Of a stretch of DNA of 64,000 bases, positions 56,201 to 64,000 are shown piece after piece (the first letter of the stretch is position 1; each line of letters begins with the position of its first letter). The translations under genes were made by a program, and so were the position numbers. This stretch comes from an uncultured Bacteroidota bacterium (GTDB taxonomy: Bacteria; Bacteroidota; Bacteroidia; Flavobacteriales; TMED113). The stretch is taken from positions 1 through 64,000 of the forward strand of contig CABYOB010000002.1 in assembly GCA_902520385.1 (NCBI GenBank). The letters are read 5' to 3'. The notes under the pieces are model-generated. The model was not told where the DNA came from. It did no database searches and saw only the letters and a list, made by a program, of their open reading frames with translations.

Positions 56201-58526
56201 CGTAGATTGTAATGGTAATTGTTTAAACGACTCCGACGAAGATGGTGTATGTAACGAAATAGAAATCGAAGGATGTACTGACTCTCTGGCTTGTAATTTC
56301 GAAAATAACAGTACAGATGATGATGGCTCATGTGTCTACCCAATAGAAGATTACTTAACCTGCGATGGTAATTGTATTAACGATACTGATGAAGATGGAG
56401 TTTGTAACGAAGTAGAAATTGCGGGATGTACAGACCCTCTAGCTTGTAATTTCGAAGAAAACAATACAGATGATGATGGGTCATGCATTTATCCAATAGA
56501 AAATTACTTAACCTGCGATGGTGATTGTATTAACGATGTTGACGAAGATGGAGTTTGTGACGAAGCTGAAATCGTTGGTTGTCAAGATGCTACAGCGTGT
56601 AATTATAATATAAATGCAACTGATGACGGAGAATGTTCTTACTTAGAGAATTTATGTGATGAATGTGAAGATGGCAGTATCGTAGACTATGATACAGATA
56701 ATGATGGAATTTGTGATTATAATGAAATTGGTGGCTGTCAAGATACAGAAGCTTGTAATTATGATGCAACTGCCACTGACGATAATGGGTCCTGTTTTTA
56801 TCCTGAACAATACTACTTAAATTGTGATGGGAACTGTCTAAATGACACTGATGGTGACGGAGTATGTGATGAAATAGAAGTTTATGGTTGTACAGATCCG
56901 ACTGCATGCAACTATAATCCAGACTTAGGTTGTACAGAAGATGATAATAGTTGTACGTACCCTTCTGAAGATTACTTAGATTGTTTTGGAAACTGTATTA
57001 ATGATTCAGATAACGATCAAGTTTGTGATGAAATAGAAGTGATAGGTTGCCAAGACCCACAAGCTTGTAATTACGACTCTCTTGCTACTGACCCTGGTGA
57101 ATGTTTCTACTTAGAAATGGATGTTTCTTATATTACTCAGGATGTTTCTGTATGTGCAGCGGATAACGATGGTCTTGTTGAAATTACAGTTAGTGGAGGA
57201 ACCCCTGAATATACAATTACTTTAGATGGCGCTCAAGAAATAACACAAAATGGAGGTGTTTTTCTATTTGAAAACTTAGGGGCAGGGGCATATGAAATTC
57301 AAATCACAGATTTAAATGGATGTTTAATTACTGAAACAATTTATATTGATTCACCTGGGCCAATTGAAATTAACCCAAATATAATTAACCCTCTTTGTAT
57401 TGGTGATAGTAATGGGTCTGCAACCCCTACTATTAACGGAGGAACACCGCCATATGAAACGTCATGGTCAGGTACCATCGACGGACAAAACTTATCTGCC
57501 GGATTCTATGACTTTTTAGTCACTGATGCGGCTGGTTGTGTAGAAGTATTTACAATCCCAATTATTGACCCTCCTTCAATTTCAGTTTCATTAAACACTA
57601 CAGATGTTGTCTGTTTTGGTGAAAATGACGGACAAGTAGAATATATTGTAAATGGAGGTACCCCCCCTTATTCTTTTGATTGGAATGGGGCAAATCCTAA
57701 TTCATTAGAATTTGGATCTTACTCAGTTATAATCACAGACAGCAACGGGTGTTCCATTACAGAAAGTTTTGATATAGATTCAAATTCCGAAAATGTAGTA
57801 AATATTAATCCTGATTTATTTGAAATATGTGAAGGAAGTGTTGCTATTATTGAGGCTCCAAGTGGATTCGAAAATTATTTATGGTCTAATGGCTTTGAAG
57901 GAAATCCACTAGAAACAGACAACCCAGGTTATTATAGCGTGACTGCAACTGATGAAAATGGATGTGAAATCACATCTAATTTTGTTTACGTAGAAGAACT
58001 ACCATCCCCTTCACTAAATGATATTTTAGGAAATACTGATGTTGGAATTTTTGATACACTTGTTTATTACACTCAACCAAATTCAAATTCTTCATTTAAT
58101 TGGCTCATAGAAAATAATTCGGGTGAAATTATAAGCGGGCAAGGAACAAATAGTATTGAAGTAATGTGGGAAAATGAGGGAATTGCCGTTGTTTACGTAA
58201 CGGAAACTAGTGCTGACGGATGTGAGAATACCAATTCATTAACTGTAGAAGTAAATAATTATACTTCATTAGATGAACACAGCAATAATGATTTTATTAT
58301 TTTCCCAAATCCTAGCTCACAAAAATCAAGTATTTACATCAATAAAAAACATGACGAAAGCTATAATGTGACAATACTAGACTTAAATGGAAAAGTAATA
58401 AAGTCTTTTTCGAATATAGATGATAAAATATTTAATATTTCATGCGAAAAATTTGCTAAAGGTGCTTACTTTGCTCAGATAACTAGTGATACAAAAAATG
58501 TTAAGAAATTGATTGTGATAAAATAA
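53235..58526 (+). CDS. Giant secreted Cys-rich repeat / SprB-repeat protein with T9SS type A sorting domain
   Basis: 1763 residues with a signal peptide (ending TNSIYS). Layout: Cys-rich start 23-170; two copies of an unnamed domain (175-300 and 331-455, core AWG.ETGLDNGF); about 16 repeats of GC(T/Q)D..ACNYN..A.DDGSC alternating with DxDxDGVCDE calcium-binding-like loops (461-1292); three SprB repeats (1296-1515, GGTPPY motif); PKD-like segments; and a canonical T9SS type A domain (1681-1763, starting IIFPNPSS, ending KKLIVIK). Likely a cell-surface or released adhesin. It is followed after 6 nt by ggt and diverges from the 2310-aa gene. Confidence 0.9.
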   Translation: MKGSFKYIALLCFFALTNSIYSQDCDDCTSLYNAALGCIANGVCDDPSASNYCPADAYFNSGPELCQYNSGCFCEGALNFGSNDDCIFEEGCTSDPLAANYIDCSNSTVLTEVCLSGGCTCPLSFNYDPSADVDDGSCIIVSGGCSDSEAVNYSGDECANSNFIAEDCQYENVSYDDLVWEFTNTGSNATIAFSNPAISFNGDVMPDGALLGVFFTDDNDNYACGGYQIIDNSEGNQAIAAWGAETGLDNGFAIGEEYTLFVQIYGQTFIADAVTWNTTAPFTNSYSLNAFGQIVSATFSGEITGTPGCTDPSAANYNSEATLDDGSCYNLIWEFTNTGSNATIVINSPENITINGDPLPLCATIGVFFVNDSNQYTCGGYTEWTGETTSLAAWGTETGLDNGFADGENYTWFLQIGDQSFPVDENGASMNTTPPFSDSYALNGFGELLSANFIGQFDDLIYGCNDNSACNYNSTANCNDGSCTYPETVYDCNGDCNNDVDGDEICDELEIEGCTDSTACNYNPDATDEGDCYFPPQYYDCTGTCINDINENGICDELDDPGCTDSTACNYDDNASADDGSCVYQTTWYFDTDGDGLGDSNGFSMEACSDPSGAFGTFADNNNDPCPNDIENDADGDGVCESDEVAGCEDENACNYNFLATEDDGTCTYPTETFLDCSGFCLNDSDGDQICDELELPGCTDSSACNFDINYTDDDGSCYYISIWYEDVDGDGLGDNEYPAESCDQPEGFVLDNTDNCPNDVDNDIDNDGVCESDEIFGCTDEFACNYNNDATEEDNSCTYLITNCDSCENGIVINNDIDNDGICNDDEIPGCTDISYVEFNPEATDDDGSCSILSSSGCTDEEACNYSPAATEDDDSCTYPEETYLDCNGNCSNDTDDDGVCDEIEVLGCQDSTACNYNENATDDDGSCFYPSETYLDCQGNCLNDTDNDSVCDEIEFVDCTDPLACNFNNDPTTDTNNSLCIYPDETYVDCNGNCLNDSDEDGVCNEIEIEGCTDSLACNFENNSTDDDGSCVYPIEDYLTCDGNCINDTDEDGVCNEVEIAGCTDPLACNFEENNTDDDGSCIYPIENYLTCDGDCINDVDEDGVCDEAEIVGCQDATACNYNINATDDGECSYLENLCDECEDGSIVDYDTDNDGICDYNEIGGCQDTEACNYDATATDDNGSCFYPEQYYLNCDGNCLNDTDGDGVCDEIEVYGCTDPTACNYNPDLGCTEDDNSCTYPSEDYLDCFGNCINDSDNDQVCDEIEVIGCQDPQACNYDSLATDPGECFYLEMDVSYITQDVSVCAADNDGLVEITVSGGTPEYTITLDGAQEITQNGGVFLFENLGAGAYEIQITDLNGCLITETIYIDSPGPIEINPNIINPLCIGDSNGSATPTINGGTPPYETSWSGTIDGQNLSAGFYDFLVTDAAGCVEVFTIPIIDPPSISVSLNTTDVVCFGENDGQVEYIVNGGTPPYSFDWNGANPNSLEFGSYSVIITDSNGCSITESFDIDSNSENVVNINPDLFEICEGSVAIIEAPSGFENYLWSNGFEGNPLETDNPGYYSVTATDENGCEITSNFVYVEELPSPSLNDILGNTDVGIFDTLVYYTQPNSNSSFNWLIENNSGEIISGQGTNSIEVMWENEGIAVVYVTETSADGCENTNSLTVEVNNYTSLDEHSNNDFIIFPNPSSQKSSIYINKKHDESYNVTILDLNGKVIKSFSNIDDKIFNISCEKFAKGAYFAQITSDTKNVKKLIVIK
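54615..57110 (+). repeat. Block of about 16 Cys-rich GCTDxxACNYN repeats
   Basis: Coding repeats of roughly 45-60 residues, each with four or more cysteines and an acidic DxDxDGxCDE loop. They differ in DNA sequence more than the ftsZ repeats, so the expansion is older, though two adjacent units at about 56270-56570 are still very similar. Confidence 0.85.
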
Positions 58527-58532
58527 TTTATT

Positions 58533-60218
58533 TTGCATCGTTCTAAGAAAGTCATCCTCATTGTTATTTGTGTTAGTTTGGGGTTTCTCCTATCCAAAAT
58601 TATTCCAAATTATAATCAAGTTAAATATGCCTCTATTGTCACTGGTCACCCTGAAGCAACAAAAATTGGAGAATATATATTAAATAAAGGTGGAAATGCT
58701 GTTGACGCTTCTATTGCTACTCAATTAGCTTTAGCAGTTTGCTTTCCAAGAGCAGGAAATATTGGCGGAGGGGGGTTTATGATTTACAGAACTAAAGATG
58801 GAGATTCTTATTCGCTAGATTTTAGAGAAAAAGCTCCTAAAAAATCAACTAAAAATATGTACTTGGATTCTATTGGAAATGTAATTGATAGTTTAAGTAC
58901 ACATGGCACTTTATCAATTGGTATTCCAGGTACTATTAGTGGTATTTTTGATGCCCACGAAAAATTTGGCACCATGAGTATTAAAGAATTATTTGATCCG
59001 GCTATTGAGTTAGCTGAAAATGGTTTTTTAATTAATGAGCGCCAAGCTAATTTATTAAACTCCTACAAAAAAGATTTTATAAAATTTAATCCTAATAATA
59101 AATACTTTATTAAAAATTCCAATTGGAAAAAAGATGACACTTTAATACAAACAGATTTAGCTAATACCTTAAAAATAATTAGAGATGAAAAACGCGAAAG
59201 TTTTTATAATGGAATAATCACAAAAAAAATAATTAAAAGTTTAGGAGATAACGCCATTTTAACAGAGTTTGATTTTCAAAACTATCATTCAATTTGGAGA
59301 GATCCTATAAAAACTAAAATAAATAATTATAATATTATTAGCATGCCACCTCCCTCTAGTGGGGGTATTGCCTTATCACAACTTTTATTGATGTTTTTTG
59401 ACCTAGATTTAAACTTAAAACATAACGAGGTTAAATATATTCATCTACTAACAGAAATTGAAAAATTAGTATATGCTGATCGTTCAAAATATTTAGGAGA
59501 CAATGATTTTTTTTATGTTCCTACTAACTCACTAATTGACAAAAAATATCTAACTAACCGCGTTAAAAAAATTAATTTTTCTAAACCAACCCCATCCGCT
59601 AATATTAATCCGGGAGAATTAAATTATACTGAAAGTGAAGAAACAACTCATTTTTCAATTGTTGATTCATATGGTAATTCTGCCTCAGTTACAACTACTT
59701 TAAATACTAACTTTGGGTCTAAAGTTTTTGTTGATGGATTAGGATTCTTATTAAATAATGAAATGGATGACTTTAGTATAAAGCCAGGCACTCCTAACAC
59801 ATACGGGCTAGTGGGTTCTGAAGCGAATTCTATAGAGCCAGAAAAAAGAATGTTAAGTTCTATGACACCTACTATAATAGAAAAAAACAATGAACTATTT
59901 ATGGTGCTTGGCTCGCCTGGTGGATCAACTATAATCACGTCAGTGTTTCAAACTATATTAAATGTAATATTATTTAATATGGATATTCAAAACGCCGTAA
60001 ATGCACCTAGATTTCATCATCAATGGATTCCTAATTTAATCTACATGGAAAAAAATTCCTTCTCCACAAAAACAATTGATTCACTTAAATTACTTGGTCA
60101 TAAAATTAAAGAAAGAGAAACAATGGGACATGTTAATGCAATTCATATAAGTGATAAAATGTATGTCGGGGCAGATAATAGAGGGTCTAACTCTGCTTCA
60201 ATATTGTTTAATAAATAA
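58533..60218 (+). CDS. ggt: Gamma-glutamyltransferase
   Basis: 561 residues with a TTG start (no nearer ATG precedes the fold) and an N-terminal membrane or signal segment (about 6-22), so it is exported. The substrate arginine is in SLDFREKAP. The autoprocessing nucleophile is Thr371 in EETTHFSIVD, followed by LNTNFGSKV, the lid NNEMDDFS and the glycine motif GSPGGSTIIT. The enzyme cleaves itself and transfers or hydrolyses the gamma-glutamyl group of glutathione and related peptides in the periplasm. It follows the giant gene by 6 nt and may share its transcript; its end faces dcd with a 1-nt gap. Confidence 0.93.
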   Translation: MHRSKKVILIVICVSLGFLLSKIIPNYNQVKYASIVTGHPEATKIGEYILNKGGNAVDASIATQLALAVCFPRAGNIGGGGFMIYRTKDGDSYSLDFREKAPKKSTKNMYLDSIGNVIDSLSTHGTLSIGIPGTISGIFDAHEKFGTMSIKELFDPAIELAENGFLINERQANLLNSYKKDFIKFNPNNKYFIKNSNWKKDDTLIQTDLANTLKIIRDEKRESFYNGIITKKIIKSLGDNAILTEFDFQNYHSIWRDPIKTKINNYNIISMPPPSSGGIALSQLLLMFFDLDLNLKHNEVKYIHLLTEIEKLVYADRSKYLGDNDFFYVPTNSLIDKKYLTNRVKKINFSKPTPSANINPGELNYTESEETTHFSIVDSYGNSASVTTTLNTNFGSKVFVDGLGFLLNNEMDDFSIKPGTPNTYGLVGSEANSIEPEKRMLSSMTPTIIEKNNELFMVLGSPGGSTIITSVFQTILNVILFNMDIQNAVNAPRFHHQWIPNLIYMEKNSFSTKTIDSLKLLGHKIKERETMGHVNAIHISDKMYVGADNRGSNSASILFNK

Positions 60219-60219
60219 T

Positions 60220-60744
60220 TTATTTTTTTAAGAAATCCTTATACAAATAACTTGGCTGAATACCTCTATTTGCTTGATATTTTCCACTTTTATATTCTTC
60301 ATAATCGCCATCAATAGTATGAAAATATATTTGACATATTTCAACATTTGGATAAATGACTAAAGGTTGAACAACAAATATCTCTAGCGTCCAGAATCCT
60401 TCAAAACCTACATCTCCAAATCCTGCAGTAATGTGTACAAACATTCCTAATCTCCCTATACTACTTCTTCCTTCCAACATGGGTACAAATTTTTTAGTTT
60501 TTGTATACTCTAATGTTCTACCTAAATATAATTTACCTGGCTCTAAAAGAAGGCCCTTTTCAGGTATTATTATTTTTGTTGTTTGATTTTCTAACTTCAT
60601 ATCTAAAGGAGTTTTATTATAGATAAGTAACTCGTCATGAAGTTTTAAGTTGTAACTATTTGGATTTAACTGTTTTTCATTATAAGGTTCAATAATGATG
60701 TCATTATTAATGTGTTCCGCTATTTTTTTTCCACTTAAAATCAT
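60220..60744 (-). CDS. dcd: dCTP deaminase
   Basis: 174 residues of the dUTPase/dCTP deaminase fold: LNPNSYNLKLHDEL, LGRTLEYT, the catalytic stretch VPMLEGRSSIGRLGMFVHITAGFGDVGFEG and the tail KYQANRGIQPS. It converts dCTP to dUTP in thymidylate supply; whether it also hydrolyses dUTP (bifunctional form) cannot be told here. Single-gene unit, convergent with ggt. Confidence 0.92.
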   Translation of the reverse strand: MILSGKKIAEHINNDIIIEPYNEKQLNPNSYNLKLHDELLIYNKTPLDMKLENQTTKIIIPEKGLLLEPGKLYLGRTLEYTKTKKFVPMLEGRSSIGRLGMFVHITAGFGDVGFEGFWTLEIFVVQPLVIYPNVEICQIYFHTIDGDYEEYKSGKYQANRGIQPSYLYKDFLKK

Positions 60745-60803
60745 TAATTAATAGATTAAAAAACCAAATCATATTAAATATATAAATATTTTTAAGAAAG
60801 TTT

Positions 60804-60834
60804 TTTGTTTATATCAAAATAAAGTATAGATTTG
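60804..60834 (+). promoter_or_regulatory. Consensus Bacteroidota promoter driving the candidate small RNA
   Basis: TTTG (60804-60807), 19 nt, then TAGATTTG (60827-60834): an exact match to TTTG-N19-TAnnTTTG on the plus strand, pointing into a stretch with no open reading frame. Confidence 0.65.
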
Positions 60835-60839
60835 CCCCC

Positions 60840-60940
60840 GATTTATACATATATAGTATAACAAAATGGGGTATTTTCAAAGAGAGGACAGTACAGCCTC
60901 TCAATATAAAAAGCCATCTTTTAAGATGGCTTTTCTCTTT
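60840..60940 (+). ncRNA. Candidate small RNA of about 100 nt
   Basis: Downstream of a consensus promoter the sequence can fold into TATAC/GTATA (60844-60860), GAGAGG/CCTCTC with a 9-nt loop (60882-60902) and a terminator hairpin with T-rich tail (60909-60938). No convincing coding frame is present. It matches no RNA family I recognise. The ends are predicted, and the terminator hairpin alone might simply serve the convergent DoxX-like gene. Confidence 0.45.
60909..60934. terminator. Terminator hairpin, probably bidirectional
   Basis: AAAAAGCCATCT paired with AGATGGCTTTT around a TTTA loop; T-runs on both sides allow it to end the small RNA (plus) and the DoxX-like gene (minus, stop at 60944). 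Confidence 0.85.
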
Positions 60941-60943
60941 TTA

Positions 60944-61399
60944 CTATAAAGACAAAAAATAAATTATTGTTGGAATAAATAACAAAATGCAGAGCACTGA
61001 AAATGGCTTGGGCCAATTTTCTTGTGAATGCCATAAAGCAATTAAAATTAAAGGTATTTGAAAAAAAAGTCTAACTAACGTCTTTGATTTCTCTACATTT
61101 AAAATTTCTGGAAATTGATGCAAATATATATTGGCAGGGAAAACAGCTATTAATAATACTACTAAACCTAAGCTCGAAATTCTTCTATATTTTTTAAATA
61201 ATAAAAAGCCACCAAATAAAATTTCAAAAAACCCACTTATGTAAACTAATTCTAAATGAAATGGAAGATATGGGGGCATGATTAAAAGGAAAAAGTCTGG
61301 ATCTAAAAAGTGTTTTAGTCCTATAGCAATATATAAAATTGACATAATAACTATTGTACAATTTTTAATTATTTTAATAATATCTTTTTCCTTAATCAC
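60944..61399 (-). CDS. DoxX-like small membrane protein
   Basis: 151 residues with four predicted transmembrane helices; motifs GLKHFLDPDFF and GFFEILFGGFLLF fit the DoxX/MauE-type family. Its ATG overlaps the stop of the methyltransferase gene, so both are co-transcribed. Family members are integral membrane proteins with poorly defined roles, often linked to redox or quinone chemistry; no specific function is claimed. Confidence 0.75.
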   Translation of the reverse strand: MIKEKDIIKIIKNCTIVIMSILYIAIGLKHFLDPDFFLLIMPPYLPFHLELVYISGFFEILFGGFLLFKKYRRISSLGLVVLLIAVFPANIYLHQFPEILNVEKSKTLVRLFFQIPLILIALWHSQENWPKPFSVLCILLFIPTIIYFLSL

Positions 61400-62016
61400 T
61401 AATCAATTTTTTCGCAATAAAACACTAAAGTCCCAGACCAATTTTCTTTTGCCCCAAATTTATATGATTGTATGTTTTTAAACCCCGTATTTAACAAATT
61501 AGATTCCCACATGTCAATGGAAAGTGTTTGAAGTCCTAATTCTAAGTCTTTTCCCCAACTCAGTGAATCTTTATTTTCTAAATAATGATCTATTCCGAAA
61601 AGCATACATCCCCCTTTCTTTAAAATATTTTTATAGATGTAATTAAGCACATAAATTGGGTCTTTGAAATAATAAAAAACCTCCATACTAAAAACTATAT
61701 CAAACTGATCTTTATAATCCATTTTTTCAATATCTAATTGATAATAATGAGATTGTTTATCTCTTTTAATTGCTTTTTCAATCATTTTTTCTGCACCATC
61801 AATACCAACTGATTTAGTACAGTTTATGTAATCTCTCATCTTTTTGACTACCCAACCATTACCACAACCTATATCTATAAAAGAAAAATCATCGGAGAGC
61901 ATCTTAGGCGGTATTAGCTCTAGCATTTTATTCACTGAATAAGAATGGTTTTTTTCCATGCCCTTATCCTTATTTTTATGAGCCCAATTATTAAATGTTT
62001 CAATAGCAGTTTTCAT
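61399..62016 (-). CDS. Class I SAM-dependent methyltransferase
   Basis: 205 residues. Motif I FIDIGCGNGWVVKKM, acidic strand VGIDGAEKMIEKA, and FDIVFSMEVFYYFKD are typical of class I methyltransferases. The substrate is unknown. It overlaps the DoxX-like gene by one base and starts 71 nt after the CarH-like regulator gene, so it may be in that regulator's transcript. Confidence 0.85.
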   Translation of the reverse strand: MKTAIETFNNWAHKNKDKGMEKNHSYSVNKMLELIPPKMLSDDFSFIDIGCGNGWVVKKMRDYINCTKSVGIDGAEKMIEKAIKRDKQSHYYQLDIEKMDYKDQFDIVFSMEVFYYFKDPIYVLNYIYKNILKKGGCMLFGIDHYLENKDSLSWGKDLELGLQTLSIDMWESNLLNTGFKNIQSYKFGAKENWSGTLVFYCEKID

Positions 62017-62087
62017 TTTGAAAAAATAATTTGATGTTTTTCAATTTAAATAAATAAAATCAACTTAAAGATTATTTTCAAGTTTAA

Positions 62088-62966
62088 CTATAACATTTTT
62101 AAAAAAGCATCAACACTTTCTATAAGGTCAATTTTCATTTCCTTAGTACAGATATCATTTAATTTATGATTTGCAACAACATAATTTTTACTTTTTGGAA
62201 AATATTTATTTATTGAGTCTGCTGTTGTTGAAATGTTTAATTTAGAGAAATTAGAAACAACAAAAAATAACGTGAAATCAATCTTAGTATTTTTTGCAAT
62301 TTCATTTAATGCAAGTAATGGAACATTTGATCCTAAATATACTACATTATATCCGTGATTATGAAGTAAGTACCTAGTAAACAGAAGACCCATTTCGTGA
62401 TGTTCATTCGGAGGAAGGAATAGTAGCCAGGTTTTGGAATCCTTATTTTTATATGTAGACTCTTCATCTATTTGCTTATACATTTTTTGTTTGAACATTT
62501 CCGATAAAAAATGTTCTTGAGCTGGGTTCATCTTGTTAGTCAACCAAAATAATCCAATTTTAGAAAAAGTAGGCAACATGATTTTCTTATATAAATCAAT
62601 TGTTGTATACTTTTTTGTGGCTTCTGAATATGTTTTATTAAAAGTGTCTGTATCAAATTTTAAAGCAGATTTAATAAAAGTATTTACACAATATTCATTA
62701 AAAGCATCCTTCTTTTTATAGCTAATAAGCTCAGAAAGTAAAATGTCAATTTCATCGTCATTTTTCTGAGATATTGAAGAGATTTTGTGACCGTTATCAA
62801 TTAACAGTTTAGCATTAAGGGCCTTTATTAATAATTCATCAGAATAAAATCTTATTTTCGACGAAGTCCTCTCTGCAATTAAGAAATTATACCTGTTCTC
62901 CCAAGTCCGCAATAATAATTTATTTATTCCTGTTATTTTTGAGAATTGATCAATGTTATAGCTCAT
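62088..62966 (-). CDS. MerR-family regulator with B12-binding domain (CarH/LitR-like photoreceptor)
   Basis: 292 residues. The N-terminal MerR helix-turn-helix (about 1-70) contains LLLRTWENRYNFLIAERT. The helical bundle has Trp141 and Glu151-His152, the exact Wx9EH spacing of light-sensing CarH. The Rossmann-like B12 domain shows E188-x-H190-x-x-G193, with His190 the expected lower cobalt ligand. Such proteins bind adenosylcobalamin, repress DNA in the dark and release it in light. Targets elsewhere include carotenoid and photoprotection genes; none of these is in the window. Confidence 0.88.
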   Translation of the reverse strand: MSYNIDQFSKITGINKLLLRTWENRYNFLIAERTSSKIRFYSDELLIKALNAKLLIDNGHKISSISQKNDDEIDILLSELISYKKKDAFNEYCVNTFIKSALKFDTDTFNKTYSEATKKYTTIDLYKKIMLPTFSKIGLFWLTNKMNPAQEHFLSEMFKQKMYKQIDEESTYKNKDSKTWLLFLPPNEHHEMGLLFTRYLLHNHGYNVVYLGSNVPLLALNEIAKNTKIDFTLFFVVSNFSKLNISTTADSINKYFPKSKNYVVANHKLNDICTKEMKIDLIESVDAFLKML

Positions 62967-63050
62967 ATAAAAAGTTTCTAATAATTAAAGCAAGCTGCTT
63001 TAAATTATCATTTATTAATAAATATTTATCAAATTTAAAAAAAAATATGT

Positions 63051-63129
63051 TTTGTATAGTTTTTTTAAAAAAAAATTATACATTTGGGGAAATTATTTGT
63101 ATAACATAAATTGCTTAAAGCTATACAAA
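63051..63129. promoter_or_regulatory. Candidate CarH-like operator sites (TTTGTATA motif)
   Basis: TTTGTATAG (63051-63059) and its exact inverse CTATACAAA (63121-63129) flank a third copy TTTGTATAA (63096-63104) and TATACA (63077-63082). A -7 match TACATTTG (63079-63086) for the downstream cupredoxin gene lies among them, and TAAATTTG on the minus strand (63030-63037) could serve the regulator gene. The background is A+T rich. Confidence 0.4.
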
Positions 63130-63152
63130 AAATTAACTTAAAAGATATAAAT

Positions 63153-64000
63153 ATGAAAAAAACTTTACTTAATATAATGACAATTTTTCTATGTCAGATT
63201 TTGATTAGTCAAACAAATCACACAATAAATGCGGGTAGTTTTTACTATTCTCCGTCATCACTAACAATAAATCAAGGTGATATTGTCACTTGGATTAATG
63301 ATGGAGGTTTACACGACGTTAATGGAGCTATTAACTCATTAAATGATGAACCTTACAATAATCCCGAATCATTTGACTCTCCATCAACTAATGAGGTGGG
63401 AGCTGTGATATATACTCATACATTTGATATCCCAGGAGAATATAATTATGATTGTTCAGTAGGTCTACACGCTCAAAATGGAATGGTTGGTCAAATAACT
63501 GTTTTACCAGCAACCAACACAGTAGTTGATATTATTGTAGGTTCTGAAGACCATAATACATTAGAAACAGCAGTTATTGCAGCAGGCCTAGTTGATGCAT
63601 TAAGCGGTGAGGGTCCTTTTACTGTATTTGCCCCTACTGATGATGCCTTTGATGCTCTTCCTGAGGGCACTTTAGACGCTGTGCTTGCTGATGTGGATTT
63701 ATTAACATCTATTCTAACTCACCACGTTGCTTCTGGATCAGTAATGTCAACAGATTTATCAGATGGAATGATGGTAACTACGTTAAATGGAACAGAATTA
63801 ATGGTTACTATTAACGATGACGGTGTAATGATAGATAACGCAATGGTTACGGTAGCTAATATAATGGCTGATAATGGTGTTGTTCATGTAATTGATGCTG
63901 TATTAATTCCTGAAGATGGTTGCGAAAATAATGATGATCAAATAGAAAATATTTTTGGCTCAATGTTTGTGACAGGTTGTGACACTCTAATTTCATACTT
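63153..64000 (+). CDS. Secreted cupredoxin-fasciclin (FAS1) protein, C-terminus beyond window
   Basis: About 282 residues are visible; the frame is open to the window edge. A signal peptide ends near LISQ. A plastocyanin-like domain (24-118) carries type 1 copper ligands His54, Cys101, His106 and Met111. A fasciclin domain follows (about 122-255: FTVFAPTDDAFDALP, HHVASG, GVVHVIDAVLIP). The end (EDGC...) suggests Cys-rich repeats may follow. It is probably exported, binds copper and takes part in surface adhesion or electron transfer. It is divergent from the CarH-like regulator gene and may be controlled by it. Confidence 0.85.
   Translation, partial: MKKTLLNIMTIFLCQILISQTNHTINAGSFYYSPSSLTINQGDIVTWINDGGLHDVNGAINSLNDEPYNNPESFDSPSTNEVGAVIYTHTFDIPGEYNYDCSVGLHAQNGMVGQITVLPATNTVVDIIVGSEDHNTLETAVIAAGLVDALSGEGPFTVFAPTDDAFDALPEGTLDAVLADVDLLTSILTHHVASGSVMSTDLSDGMMVTTLNGTELMVTINDDGVMIDNAMVTVANIMADNGVVHVIDAVLIPEDGCENNDDQIENIFGSMFVTGCDTLISY

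Noticed and set aside
54615..57110. DxDxDGxCD loops considered as dockerin modules
   Set aside because: Spacing, cysteine content and lack of paired 22-residue repeats do not fit dockerins; a thrombospondin-3-like calcium loop is closer.

Overview
The window looks like a chromosomal segment of a marine-type member of the Bacteroidota, most likely order Flavobacteriales. The evidence is the very low G+C content, the type IX secretion / gliding genes (porP-gldK-gldL-gldM-gldN, gldB, gldC), promoter elements of the Bacteroidota type (TTTG about 19 nt before TAnnTTTG), a dcw cluster with the gene order usual in the phylum, and large secreted proteins carrying T9SS-type C-termini. I saw no tRNA, rRNA, insertion sequence, CRISPR array or prophage.

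Layout. 1-5327 (minus): porP-gldKLMN, the T9SS motor and trunk operon, with gldN cut by the window edge. 5446-8906 (minus): a metal-site-degenerate arginase-family protein and topA. 9049-15005 (plus): miaB, a sigma-54 activator, lptE, a TPR-like protein, secG, then groES-groEL behind a sigma-54-like promoter. A strong bidirectional hairpin separates groEL from the minus-strand dcw cluster (15056-30202: mraZ, rsmH, ftsL, ftsI, murE, mraY, murD, ftsW, murG, murC, ftsQ, ftsA, ftsZ), which makes peptidoglycan precursors and the divisome and is preceded by a probable MraZ operator. 30423-34528: a frameshifted alpha/beta hydrolase, engB, gldC, gldB, an outer-membrane barrel and nadE. 34540-38298 (minus): an Fe-S / redox operon (arsC-like, trmB, mrp, nfu, ferredoxin reductase, ferredoxin). 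38368-39348: a LuxE-like acyl-activating protein.

39397-45900 is a tightly spaced minus-strand set of seven genes: PhoB-like regulator, a kinase without a membrane sensor, PhoX-type phosphatase, VTC-type polyphosphate polymerase, DUF4956 membrane protein, DUF2490 barrel and a secreted lamin-tail protein. It reads as a phosphate acquisition and storage operon and is the best candidate here for a little-described system. Next to it are two divergent genes for giant secreted proteins (2310 and 1763 aa) built from lamin-tail domains, Cys-rich GCTD..ACNYN repeats, SprB repeats and T9SS C-termini. They are probably exported by machinery of the kind encoded at the left end of the window.

The right end holds gamma-glutamyltransferase, dCTP deaminase, a candidate small RNA, a DoxX-like protein, a methyltransferase, a CarH-like B12-dependent MerR regulator with candidate operators, and a secreted cupredoxin-fasciclin protein cut by the window edge. 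All functional calls come from reading the sequence and remembered family motifs; no database search was run.
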